In this document: piece after piece, positions 16,602 through 24,666 of the stretch
Position numbering within the stretch: the stretch's first letter is position 1
How the letters are laid out: the number at the start of each line of letters is the position of its first letter
Assembly (NCBI RefSeq): GCF_011043545.1
Contig: NZ_JAAKGP010000015.1
Span: 1-64,000, forward strand
Reading direction: 5' to 3'
DNA: 64,000 nucleotides
Source: Rhodobacter sp. SGA-6-6
Lineage (GTDB): Bacteria; Pseudomonadota; Alphaproteobacteria; Rhodobacterales; Rhodobacteraceae
Translations under genes and position numbers: made by a program
The notes under the pieces: model-generated
The model's input: the letters and a program-made list of their open reading frames with translations, nothing else
Told to the model about the DNA's origin: nothing
The model's database searches: none

Positions 16602-17381
16602 TCAGGAGCCGCGGTAGCAGGAATATCCGGCCGGCGCGACAAGAAGGGGGATGTGGTGATGCCGGCTCGCGTCGGTGACGCGGAAGCCGACATGGGCGCG
16701 GGTGAAGAAGGACCGGGTGCCGAGGGCCGCGAAATAGCCGGCCAGGTCGAAGCGGATCTCGTAACCGCCCGGCTCCAGCCCGCCCGGCCCGACCAGCCAG
16801 TCGGCGGTCCTCCCTTCGGCATTGGTGACGAAGCTGCCCGTCGCAGACGAAGGACAAGTGAGGTCAAGCGCCATGCCGCCGGCGCCGGTGCCGCGCGCCA
16901 TGTCGATGACATGGACCGTCAGCCCCGGCCCCAGCGAGCCGGGCGGCGCGCCGGAGGCGACGCCGGCGCCGGGCCCGGCCCCTTCCCGCGGCGGCGGCGC
17001 GGCGGCGGGCGGGCGGTGGGGCGGCGCGCCGCGGTAGGTGCTGAAGCCGAAGGGCGACAGGATCAGCGGCACATGGTGGTGGCGCGCCGGATCGGCGATG
17101 TCGAACTCCACCCGGATCCGGCCGAAGAAGCCGTTGGCGGTGTCGAAGGCGATGACATGGGTGCCGGCCTGCGCGGCGGCGGTGGTCAGCAGCGGCGCCG
17201 CCAGCCGGCCGTTGCCGTTGGTGACCGCCCGCATCAGCGGCTCCTCCCCGCCGGGCGACAGCCGGGAGATCGAGACCTCCATCCCCGCCAGCGGCACCCC
17301 CTTTTCCAGATCGAGCACATGCGTGGTGACGCAGGCGTCTTCGGCGTGCAGGTCGCGGGGCGTGTCGGACAGGTTGTTCAT
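16602..17381 (-). CDS. uraH: Tandem two-domain 5-hydroxyisourate hydrolase
   Basis: A 259-residue protein made of two transthyretin-like hydrolase domains, about twice the family length. Domain 1 (about 17-119) has His21, Arg59 in TNGNGR, His103 and a terminal YRGA. Domain 2 (about 153-259) has His157, Arg191 in TNAEGR, His243 and a terminal YRGS. A Pro/Ala/Gly-rich linker (about 120-152) joins them. Both domains therefore carry the residues used for 5-hydroxyisourate hydrolysis to OHCU, unlike the two single-domain paralogues downstream. It leads the operon, with an operator pair 27-60 bases upstream. No signal peptide is seen. Confidence 0.85.
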   Translation of the reverse strand: MNNLSDTPRDLHAEDACVTTHVLDLEKGVPLAGMEVSISRLSPGGEEPLMRAVTNGNGRLAAPLLTTAAAQAGTHVIAFDTANGFFGRIRVEFDIADPARHHHVPLILSPFGFSTYRGAPPHRPPAAAPPPREGAGPGAGVASGAPPGSLGPGLTVHVIDMARGTGAGGMALDLTCPSSATGSFVTNAEGRTADWLVGPGGLEPGGYEIRFDLAGYFAALGTRSFFTRAHVGFRVTDASRHHHIPLLVAPAGYSCYRGS

Positions 17382-17407
17382 GGCGAGATACTATCGTGGG
17401 GAGTCGG

Positions 17408-17441
17408 AATGTCCACAATTTAATATCATATTGTGCACACT
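17408..17441. promoter_or_regulatory. Predicted GntR operator pair upstream of the uraH operon
   Basis: AATGTCCACAAT at 17408-17419 and ATTGTGCACACT at 17430-17441 have centres 22 bp apart. They sit directly upstream of the tandem hydroxyisourate hydrolase gene. Confidence 0.72.
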
Positions 17442-17466
17442 ATCTTCCGGCGCTGCGCAACAGGGG

Positions 17467-17494
17467 TGCGGAGCCCCGTCCAGGGGGCTCCGCA
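17467..17494. terminator. Strong hairpin downstream of the purine permease gene
   Basis: A perfect 11-bp stem, TGCGGAGCCCC (17467-17477) with GGGGCTCCGCA (17484-17494), and a 6-base loop. It lies 23-50 bases past the end of the minus-strand permease gene. No T-run follows, so it may block read-through or protect the 3' end without being a classic intrinsic terminator. Confidence 0.5.
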
Positions 17495-17516
17495 GGGGCG
17501 AACCCCGTTCAGGGCG

Positions 17517-18905
17517 TCACTCCGCGGGCCGCCCGGCGGCCGCCTCGGCCCCGGCCTGGTGCTGCGTGCCGCCGTTGAAATAGGCGTTCAGCAGCACGGC
17601 GGCGATGGCCGACATGGCGATGCCGCTGTGGGTCAGCGGCGACAGGGCCGCGGGCATGTAGGTGAAGAAGGTCGGCGCGACCAGCGGGATCATCCCGACG
17701 CCGACGGCGATGGCGACGATGAAGAGGTTGTGCCGCGCCGAGAAATCCACCGCCGCCAGGATCTTGATCCCGGTGGCGCAGACCATGCCGAACATCACGA
17801 TCCCCGCCCCGCCCAGAACGTAGATCGGGATCGAGGCCGCGATCACCGCCAGCTTGGGAAACAGCGCCAGCGCGATCAGGATCGCCCCCGCCGCCACGCA
17901 GATCCAGCGGCTGCGCACCCCGGTGACGCCGACCAGCCCGACGTTCTGCGAGAAGGAGACATAGGGGAAGGTGTTGAAGATGCCGCCGAACATGGTGCCG
18001 AAACCGTCGACCATCAGGCCGCGGGTGATGGCCTTGGAGTCGGGGCGGCGCCCCACCATTTCGCCCACCGCCAGCAGCATCCCGATGGTTTCGACCATGA
18101 CGATGACCATGACGATGGACAGCGAGGCGATGGCCCAGAAGTCGAAGGTCGGCATCCCGAAGGCCAGCGGCCGCACCGGCTCGATCCAGGGCGCCTCGGC
18201 CAGGCCGGAGAAATCGACCCGCCCCATCGCCAGCGCCACCAGGAAGCCGACGACAAGGCCGACCAGCACCGAGATATTGGCCCAGAAGCCCTTGGTGAAC
18301 CGGGCCATCAGCAGGATGACGATCAGCACCAGCAGCGCGAAGAGCAGGTTCTCGGGCGCGCCATAGGCCGGGTTGGTCACCGTGGTCGGCACGCCGTCCA
18401 CCACCTGGGTGATGGTGGGATTGCCCCCCGCCGCCCAGTTCAGCCCGACGCGCATGATGGTCAGGCCGGTGACGGTGATCACCGTGCCGGTCACGATCGG
18501 CGGGAAGAAGCGGACGAAGCGCCCGACCACCGGCGCCAGCAGCATGCTGGCGATGCCGGCGCCGATGATCGCACCGAACAGCCCCGGCGCCCCCATCTCG
18601 GGATTGCCGGCCAGCACCACCATCGAGGGCACCGCCGCGAAGGTGACGCCCATCATCACCGGCAGCCGGACGCCGAGCTTCCAGAAGCCCGCCGACTGGA
18701 TGATCGACACCACCCCGCAGGCGAAGAGATCGCAGCTGATCAGCAGCGCCAGCTGGTCCTTCGGCAGCTTCAGCACCCCGCCGATGATGATCGGCACCGC
18801 GATGGCGCCGGCATACATGATCAGCACGTGCTGCAGGCCGTATATGAACAGCTCGCGCGGCGGCGGCACCTGGTCGACCGGGTGCGTCCCGGAATGTTGG
18901 TTCAT
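17517..18905 (-). CDS. NCS2-family purine (urate/xanthine) permease
   Basis: A 462-residue inner-membrane symporter of the nucleobase-cation symporter-2 family (UacT/XanQ/PucJ-like), with about 14 hydrophobic segments. Family signatures are YGLQHVLIMYAGAIAVP near the start, VETIGMLLAVGEMVGR, and NVGLVGVTGVRSRW, the QNVGxxxxT motif region. It should carry urate or xanthine into the cytoplasm with protons. The ATG at 18905 has GGGAGGAAGAG upstream. It has its own operator pair at 18974-19007, so uptake by this permease and by the ABC importer would be controlled together. Confidence 0.9.
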   Translation of the reverse strand: MNQHSGTHPVDQVPPPRELFIYGLQHVLIMYAGAIAVPIIIGGVLKLPKDQLALLISCDLFACGVVSIIQSAGFWKLGVRLPVMMGVTFAAVPSMVVLAGNPEMGAPGLFGAIIGAGIASMLLAPVVGRFVRFFPPIVTGTVITVTGLTIMRVGLNWAAGGNPTITQVVDGVPTTVTNPAYGAPENLLFALLVLIVILLMARFTKGFWANISVLVGLVVGFLVALAMGRVDFSGLAEAPWIEPVRPLAFGMPTFDFWAIASLSIVMVIVMVETIGMLLAVGEMVGRRPDSKAITRGLMVDGFGTMFGGIFNTFPYVSFSQNVGLVGVTGVRSRWICVAAGAILIALALFPKLAVIAASIPIYVLGGAGIVMFGMVCATGIKILAAVDFSARHNLFIVAIAVGVGMIPLVAPTFFTYMPAALSPLTHSGIAMSAIAAVLLNAYFNGGTQHQAGAEAAAGRPAE

Positions 18906-18973
18906 CTCTTCCTCCCTGTTTGACCGCCACGGCCGGGAAGGCAGCGGTGGACATGTCGCCAAATCTCGGATGG

Positions 18974-19007
18974 ATTGTGGACATATATATATGGTTTTGT
19001 ATACGAA
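18974..19007. promoter_or_regulatory. Predicted GntR operator pair upstream of the purine permease
   Basis: ATTGTGGACATA at 18974-18985 and TTTGTATACGAA at 18996-19007 match the island motif less perfectly, but their centres are again 22 bp apart. The region between them is unusually AT-rich for this genome (TATATATAT), consistent with a promoter under the sites. They lie 69-102 bases before the permease ATG. Confidence 0.65.
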
Positions 19008-19164
19008 AAATTTCGGGGCGGCCGATCACGGTCGGGCGTCGGCGCTGAGGACCTGCGTGGGGAAAATTCCTGATGCAGATTAAAGGTTGAAGGCTCCCCC
19101 TTCCCCGGCCGCACTTGCCTGCGGATCGCGCGGGATCGTTCGGGCCTGGAAGCAACCGGGGGCC

Positions 19165-19185
19165 GGACGGCGGGAAGCGCCGTCC
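19165..19185 (+). terminator. Hairpin in the permease/hydrolase intergenic region
   Basis: An 8-bp stem (GGACGGCG at 19165-19172, CGCCGTCC at 19178-19185) is followed on the plus strand by GTTCCTTCTTC. It lies in the 340-bp gap between the permease and the exported hydrolase. Both flanking genes are on the minus strand, so its role is unclear; it may simply insulate the two transcripts. The rest of this gap, apart from the operator pair, shows no gene. Confidence 0.35.
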
Positions 19186-19245
19186 GTTCCTTCTTCATTG
19201 CGCGACATGCAGGGGCCGCAGCCCCCGCCGTGACTCGCCGGCCGG

Positions 19246-20316
19246 CTACTCCGGCAACTGCGCATCCTTCCAGGCGCAGATGCCCAGGAAGGCATCCGCT
19301 GCGACCTCGGCATTCGGGACCAGCCGGCTGCGCCCGTCCTGGCAGACGACGGTATGGTCCCCCAGCCCGGCCAGATCGACGAGGATCTGGTCCCAGTGCC
19401 GGTATTGCGCGGTATGGCCCTCGCCCGGGTAGACCGTGGCCTTGGCCACGTTCTGCACCGCCGCCTGCCATTCCTTCATGTGGTCGACCGGAACCGAGGT
19501 GTCGGCCTCGCCGTAGTAAAGATAGACCGGCGCCGTCACGCCGCTGACATCGGCGATGGCCCTGTCGCCGCAGGGCAGCAGGTATTCATGCGCCAGCGCC
19601 GCCGGATCGCCCATCTGTCCGGCGACGTAGAAAGAGCGCGTCGCATCGGCATAGGCCCGCGCCTGCCAGCCCGGGATCACCAGCACCGGAGAGCCGGGCA
19701 CGCCCCACCAGTCCCTGGGGCTGCGGGTATAGGCGCCATAGGTCTCTAGCGCCTCCTCGGGGGTGCGGGTGCAGTTCGGCTCGGTCCGGTTCGGCAGGCT
19801 GCGCGACGACGCCACCGCCAGATGCAGCGAGACCAGCCGCTCTCCGGCCGCCTGGGCCAGATGCGCGGCATAGGCGCCGCCGCCCGATATGGCGATGATC
19901 GAGAACCTGTCCACCCCGCGCGCATCCAGCACCGCCAGCACCTCGGCGGCATAGTCCTGATAGCCGAGCGCCGGGTCGAAGGGCGATTCGCCGAAGCCGT
20001 TCCGTTCCACCGAGATCATCCGCAGCCTTAGGGTCTCGCGTGTGGAGCGGGCGAATTCGGTCAGCTGGAAGGCTTCTAGGCTGGTGCCCTGCCCGCCGAT
20101 GAAGACGGTGACGCGGCCGTCGCGCGGGCCTTCATCGATGAAATAGACCGCCCGCTCGCCGTGCTTGGTCGCGTGCACTTCGGCGCCGATCGGATCGAAC
20201 CGGGTCTGAAGCTCCAGGCTGGCGGGATCGGTCTCGGCCATCGCCAGAGTGCCGAGGCCCGCGCCGGCCACGACCGCAAGAAGCGGGGGCAGCCCCCGCC
20301 GGAGGATATCGGACAT
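19246..20316 (-). CDS. Exported alpha/beta hydrolase
   Basis: A 356-residue alpha/beta-hydrolase-fold enzyme with a probable Sec signal (residues 1-27, cut near AMA-ET). The nucleophile elbow is AISGGGAYA (Ser144). The acid is probably the Asp in YYGEADTSVP and the base the His in PGEGHTAQY, so the triad looks complete. Six cysteines late in the chain could form disulfides in the periplasm. It lies 125 bases downstream of the S9 peptidase gene at the 3' end of the peptide-uptake cluster, and may release substrates outside the cytoplasm. The substrate cannot be deduced. Confidence 0.75.
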   Translation of the reverse strand: MSDILRRGLPPLLAVVAGAGLGTLAMAETDPASLELQTRFDPIGAEVHATKHGERAVYFIDEGPRDGRVTVFIGGQGTSLEAFQLTEFARSTRETLRLRMISVERNGFGESPFDPALGYQDYAAEVLAVLDARGVDRFSIIAISGGGAYAAHLAQAAGERLVSLHLAVASSRSLPNRTEPNCTRTPEEALETYGAYTRSPRDWWGVPGSPVLVIPGWQARAYADATRSFYVAGQMGDPAALAHEYLLPCGDRAIADVSGVTAPVYLYYGEADTSVPVDHMKEWQAAVQNVAKATVYPGEGHTAQYRHWDQILVDLAGLGDHTVVCQDGRSRLVPNAEVAADAFLGICAWKDAQLPE

Positions 20317-20441
20317 GTCTCTCTCCCTGTTCCGCCCGGGCCCGCCGCCCGGCACATCCTCAGGTTGAAGCCGGCGCGGGCGGGGTTCAAGCCGTTTGTC
20401 GCCCGGCCCGCGGCGGCGGCGGCATTTCCGCGCAGCGCGTC

Positions 20442-22706
20442 CTACCGGCAGCCCATCCTGTCCGCCAGCCAGGACAGGATGCGCCGCATCACCCAGGGGT
20501 TGCGCTTGAAGCTGGCATGGTCGTCGTTGGCGGTCAGCAGCAGGTCGAAGGACTTGCCCGCCCGCTCCAGCGCCTTGGCCAGCTGCAGCGTGGTCGAGGG
20601 CAGGACATTCTCGTCCATGTCGCCGTGGCCGAGCAGCAGGTGTCCCTGCAACCGCCCCGCCAGCGGCGCATTGGCCGCGCTGTCGTAGCTGGTGCTGCCG
20701 TCGGGATGGCGGATCAGCTCCCCCTGCCATTTCTCGGGCCAGCAGCGGTTGTAGCTGCGCGGCTCGTGGCTGCCCGCGGTCGAGACCGCGACCTTGTAGA
20801 CCTCGGGCCAGGCCAGGACGCCGCGGGCGGCGGCATGTCCGCCGGCGGAATGGCCCATGATGCCGATCCGCGACAGATCGAGCCAGGGCCGCGTCGCCGC
20901 CAGCTGCGGGAAGGCGGCGACATGGTCGCTGAGAAAGCCGGGATCGGCCAGGTTGCCGTGGCACAGTTCATGGAAGGCGCGCGAGCGATAGGGCGTGCCG
21001 CGCCCGTCCATCATCAGCACCGCCATGCCCATCTCGGCCGCGGCCTGCGCCCAGGCGATCTTGGTCACCTCGTCATGCGGCAGGGCGGTGCGCGGCGACT
21101 GGATGCATTGCGGCCCGGGATAGACCATGTCCAGCAGCGGATATGTCCGCGCCGGGTCGAAGTCCCGCGGCTTCCACAGCATCCCGAACAGCCGCGTCCT
21201 TCCATCGGCGGCCAGAAGCTCCACCCGCTCGGGCCAGACCAGCGGCAGGGCGCAGCTTCCCTGCTCCAGATCGGCCACGCGGGCGCCGTCGGCCACCCGG
21301 CACAGCCAGCTTCGCCCCGGCCCGCCGGCATCGGCGGTGGTGACGACGACATGGCCGCCCCCCGGCGACAGGCCCGAGGGCAGCGGGCCGTTGGCGCCGT
21401 TGGTCTCCAGGATCTCGGCCCAGCCGAGGTCGCGCAGGACCGGGGCGTGATCCCCGGCCCCGGGCGTCAGCACCCGCATCCCGCCGCCGTCCAGCGCCGC
21501 CACGCAGACCCGGCGCTGGTAGGGATCGGCCGAGGTCTCGCCGCTGCCGGCCAGGAAGACCGCCTGCCGCGCCGCTTCGTCCACCCCCAGCAGTTCCACC
21601 ACCGGCCAGTCGCCCGTGGTGATCTGCGCCTTCACCGCCCCCGTCGCCAGGTCGCAGAGGTAGAGATGGGCGAAACCGTCGCGCTGCGAGAACCAGACCA
21701 GTTCCTCCGAACGGTCCAGCACCCGGATGTTCGGCATCGCGCCATAGGCCATGTTCACGTCGACGAAGGTCTCGGCCTCCTCGGCGATCACCCGCCGCGC
21801 CGTGCCGGTGGCGGCATCGGTCTCGACCAGGGTGACCGCGCGCTCGAAGCGGTCGTGGTCCAGCCAGAACACCCGGCGGCTGTCGGCGCTCCACCAGGCC
21901 TCGCGCTTTTCCAGGCCCGAGGTCTCGGTCACATGGGTCGGGCCGCAGGGGATGATCCGGCCGGAAGCGATCTCGATCACCGTCTGATGGGCCATCGGCA
22001 GATGCTCGTCGCCGGTGAAGGCGTTGCGCATCTCGTAGAGCCGGGGCGCGAAGCCGCCGTCCTCGGGCACGTTCTGGACGATGGGCACGCGGCGGACCGC
22101 ACGTTCGTCCAGCTGATAGGTGAAGATCCGCCGCGAATCCGGCGACCAGAGCGCAATGGGCGGCAGCCTAAGGCCGCGGCGGGCGATCAGGATCGTCTCC
22201 AGGCTCTGGTCGGGCGATTTCGCCCATTCGAAATGCGGCTCCGCCGTTGCGGTCAGCCGCCGCTCCGCCCCGCCCGCCGCCGGCCGCAGCCAGAGGTCGC
22301 CATCGCGGCGGAACAGCACCCATTGCCCGTCGGGCGACAGGCTTTCGTCATCGGCATGGGGACGGCCGGGCAGGTCCTCCAGCCGTCCTTCGGCGGAATG
22401 CCAGCGCCAGCGCCGGCGGCCATGGGCCAGCCCAACGCCTTGCCCGTCCGCGGCGGTGATCTCCAGCGCGGCGAAAGCCTCGTCGTCGCGCAGCGCCGCC
22501 CGCAGCGCCACGGGGTCGAAGGCCGCAGCCTTCCGGCCCGTCGCGGCCTCGACCAGCACGTATTCCGGCCCTGCCTCGCCGTCGCGGCAATACCAGAACC
22601 GGCCGTCGTCCAGCCAATGCGGCGCCACGGTCAGGTTGCGGCAGGCGCCGGGAAAGGCCGAGGGCAGACGGTCCTCGACCGAGGGTTTCAGTAAAAGGTC
22701 GGTCAT
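20442..22706 (-). CDS. S9-family prolyl oligopeptidase / dipeptidyl peptidase IV-like enzyme
   Basis: A 754-residue cytoplasmic serine peptidase (no signal peptide). An N-terminal beta-propeller region (residues ~50-500) with repeated WSADSRRVFWLD-type blades resembles DPP IV. It is followed by an alpha/beta-hydrolase domain. Catalytic residues are Ser620 in GHSAGG, an Asp in GHGDMDENV and the His in NDDHASF. The ATG at 22706 forms an ATGA overlap with the preceding transporter ATPase gene and has GAGG 9 bases upstream; an ATG two codons earlier is possible. Coupling to a peptide importer suggests it cleaves the imported peptides, perhaps after proline. Confidence 0.85.
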   Translation of the reverse strand: MTDLLLKPSVEDRLPSAFPGACRNLTVAPHWLDDGRFWYCRDGEAGPEYVLVEAATGRKAAAFDPVALRAALRDDEAFAALEITAADGQGVGLAHGRRRWRWHSAEGRLEDLPGRPHADDESLSPDGQWVLFRRDGDLWLRPAAGGAERRLTATAEPHFEWAKSPDQSLETILIARRGLRLPPIALWSPDSRRIFTYQLDERAVRRVPIVQNVPEDGGFAPRLYEMRNAFTGDEHLPMAHQTVIEIASGRIIPCGPTHVTETSGLEKREAWWSADSRRVFWLDHDRFERAVTLVETDAATGTARRVIAEEAETFVDVNMAYGAMPNIRVLDRSEELVWFSQRDGFAHLYLCDLATGAVKAQITTGDWPVVELLGVDEAARQAVFLAGSGETSADPYQRRVCVAALDGGGMRVLTPGAGDHAPVLRDLGWAEILETNGANGPLPSGLSPGGGHVVVTTADAGGPGRSWLCRVADGARVADLEQGSCALPLVWPERVELLAADGRTRLFGMLWKPRDFDPARTYPLLDMVYPGPQCIQSPRTALPHDEVTKIAWAQAAAEMGMAVLMMDGRGTPYRSRAFHELCHGNLADPGFLSDHVAAFPQLAATRPWLDLSRIGIMGHSAGGHAAARGVLAWPEVYKVAVSTAGSHEPRSYNRCWPEKWQGELIRHPDGSTSYDSAANAPLAGRLQGHLLLGHGDMDENVLPSTTLQLAKALERAGKSFDLLLTANDDHASFKRNPWVMRRILSWLADRMGCR

Positions 22707-23671
22707 GTCCATTCGCCTCGCAACGGATGATGGCAGGTGAAGCCGCGGTCCGCCTCGACGCGGAGATCCGGCGCCCGCAGGCGGCAATCCTCCTGCACGA
22801 AGGGGCAGCGGCCGTGGAATTCGCAGCCCTGCGGGCGGCGGGCCAGGCTCGGCACCTCGCCCTCCAGGTCGATCCGGGCGCGGCGCGCCTCGGGGTCGAT
22901 GATCGGATTGGCCGACAGCAGCGCCACGGTATAGGGATGGCGCGGCCCGGCGAAGATGCGGGCGGTGGCGCCGGTCTCGACGAACCGGCCGAGATACATG
23001 ATCGCCATCCGGTCGGCGACATGGCGCACCACGTTCAGGTTGTGGGTGATGATCAGCAGCGACAGCCCCAGCTCCTCGCGCAGCGCGTTCAGCAGGTTCA
23101 GCACCTCGCTCTGCACCGAGACGTCCAGCCCCGCCGTCGGCTCGTCGGCAATGACCAGCCGGGGTTTCAGCGTCAGCGCCCGCGCCACCCCCACCCGCCG
23201 GGCCTGGCCGCCCGACAGCTGATGCGGGTGGCGGTCGGCGATCTCGGGCGACAGGCCGACCAGCTTCAGCAGGCGCTCCACCTCGCCTTCCGGGCACGGC
23301 AGGCCGTGGATGCGGAACGGCTCGCGGATCAGGCTGCGGACGGTGAAGCGCGGGCTGAGCGAGCTGATGGCGTCCTGGAAGATGAAGGCGATCTCGCGGC
23401 GCAGCCGGTGGCCGTCGCGCCGCAGGTCCAGCTTCTTGCCGGCGAAGCCTATCTCGCCGCCGACCTCGCCGCCGAGGCCCGCCACCGCCCGCGCCAGCGT
23501 GGTCTTGCCCGAGCCGCTTTCGCCGACCAGCGCCATGGTCTCGCCGGGGGCGAGGTCGAAATCGACCCCCGCCACCACCTCCAGCCGGTCGGGCCGGCCC
23601 ATCAGCCGCGCGGCAAGGCCGCCGGTGCGGAAGGCCACCGTCAGGCCGCGGACCTGAAGCAGCGCCGTCAT
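22703..23671 (-). CDS. Peptide ABC importer ATPase (DppF/OppF type)
   Basis: A 322-residue ATPase with Walker A GESGSGKTT (about 50-58), signature LSGGQARRV, Walker B LVIADEPTAGLD, and the C-terminal oligopeptide-transporter extension with CEFHGRCPFVQEDCR, a cysteine-rich segment common in this subfamily. It pairs with the second ATPase upstream, with a 4-base overlap, and drives the permeases at 24663 and 25522. Confidence 0.88.
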   Translation of the reverse strand: MTALLQVRGLTVAFRTGGLAARLMGRPDRLEVVAGVDFDLAPGETMALVGESGSGKTTLARAVAGLGGEVGGEIGFAGKKLDLRRDGHRLRREIAFIFQDAISSLSPRFTVRSLIREPFRIHGLPCPEGEVERLLKLVGLSPEIADRHPHQLSGGQARRVGVARALTLKPRLVIADEPTAGLDVSVQSEVLNLLNALREELGLSLLIITHNLNVVRHVADRMAIMYLGRFVETGATARIFAGPRHPYTVALLSANPIIDPEARRARIDLEGEVPSLARRPQGCEFHGRCPFVQEDCRLRAPDLRVEADRGFTCHHPLRGEWT

Positions 23672-24666
23672 CGCGCCACCTCCAGCCGGGGGGCGTCCGG
23701 GTAGTGGCAGCGCACGAGTTCGGACCGGCCGGCGGGGCGGTCGGCCGGATGCAGCCGGCGGCAGGTCTGGTCGGCACGCGGGCAGCGGGGCGCGAAGATG
23801 CAGCCCTGCGGCAGGTCGATCAGGTCGGGAAGGCCGCCGCCGATGGCGGGCAGGTGCCGCGTCGCCTCGCGGATCTGCGCCGGGTCGCAGGCGAAGAGCA
23901 GCTGGGTATAGGGATGCCGCGGGTCGCGGAACACCGGCATCACGGGCCCGCTTTCGACCAGTTCGCCCGCATACATGATGTCGATGCGGTCGCAGAGTTC
24001 CGCCACCACGCCCAGGTGGTGGGTGATGAACAGGATCGCGCAGCCGATCTCCTGCTGCAACTCGCGCAACAGCTTGATGGTGGCGATCTCCAGCGTGGCG
24101 TCCAGCGCCGTGGTCGGCTCGTCCGCCACCAACAGGGCGGGCTCGGCCATCAGCGCCATGGCGATGGCGATGCGCTGGCGCATCCCGCCCGAGAATTCGT
24201 GCGGATAGCGGTCGATCCGGCTTTCCACGTCGGGAATGCGGACGCGGCGCAGCATCTCGACCGCCCGCCGGCGCTTGGCGGCGCGGCTTTCCGGGCGGCG
24301 GTGCTGGATGTCGATCATCTGCCGGCCGATGGTCAGCACCGGGTTGAGCGAGGTCATCGGGTCCTGGAACACCACCGAGATGCGGTCCCCCAGCAGGCCC
24401 GACATGCCGTGCGGGCCAAGCTGCACAAGGTCGCGGCCCTCGAACAGGATGCGCCCGCCGGTCACCCGCGCCGCCGCCGGCATCAGCTGCAGGATCGCCT
24501 GCATCAGGCTGGACTTGCCCGAGCCGCTTTCGCCGACCAGGCCGACGATCTCGCCCGGGCCGATGGTCAGGTTCACGTCGCGCAGCGCCAGCAACTCGCC
24601 GTTCGGCGTGTCGTAGGACAGGCTCAGCCCCTCGACGCTGAGCACGGGGTCGCGGGATCGGGTCAT
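23668..24666 (-). CDS. Peptide ABC importer ATPase (DppD/OppD type)
   Basis: A 332-residue ATPase with Walker A GESGSGKSS, the Q-loop VFQDPMTSLNPV, signature FSGGMRQRIAIAMAL, Walker B LLVADEPTTALD, and a C-terminal CIFAPRCPRADQTCRR motif. This is the other half of the heterodimeric ATPase of a Dpp/Opp importer. Both junctions overlap by four bases (ATGA), so the operon is tightly coupled. Confidence 0.88.
   Translation of the reverse strand: MTRSRDPVLSVEGLSLSYDTPNGELLALRDVNLTIGPGEIVGLVGESGSGKSSLMQAILQLMPAAARVTGGRILFEGRDLVQLGPHGMSGLLGDRISVVFQDPMTSLNPVLTIGRQMIDIQHRRPESRAAKRRRAVEMLRRVRIPDVESRIDRYPHEFSGGMRQRIAIAMALMAEPALLVADEPTTALDATLEIATIKLLRELQQEIGCAILFITHHLGVVAELCDRIDIMYAGELVESGPVMPVFRDPRHPYTQLLFACDPAQIREATRHLPAIGGGLPDLIDLPQGCIFAPRCPRADQTCRRLHPADRPAGRSELVRCHYPDAPRLEVAR

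Noticed and set aside
20317-20964. Upstream extension of the exported hydrolase frame
   Set aside because: The signal peptide and ribosome site place the start at 20316, and the extension overlaps the S9 peptidase gene in another frame.
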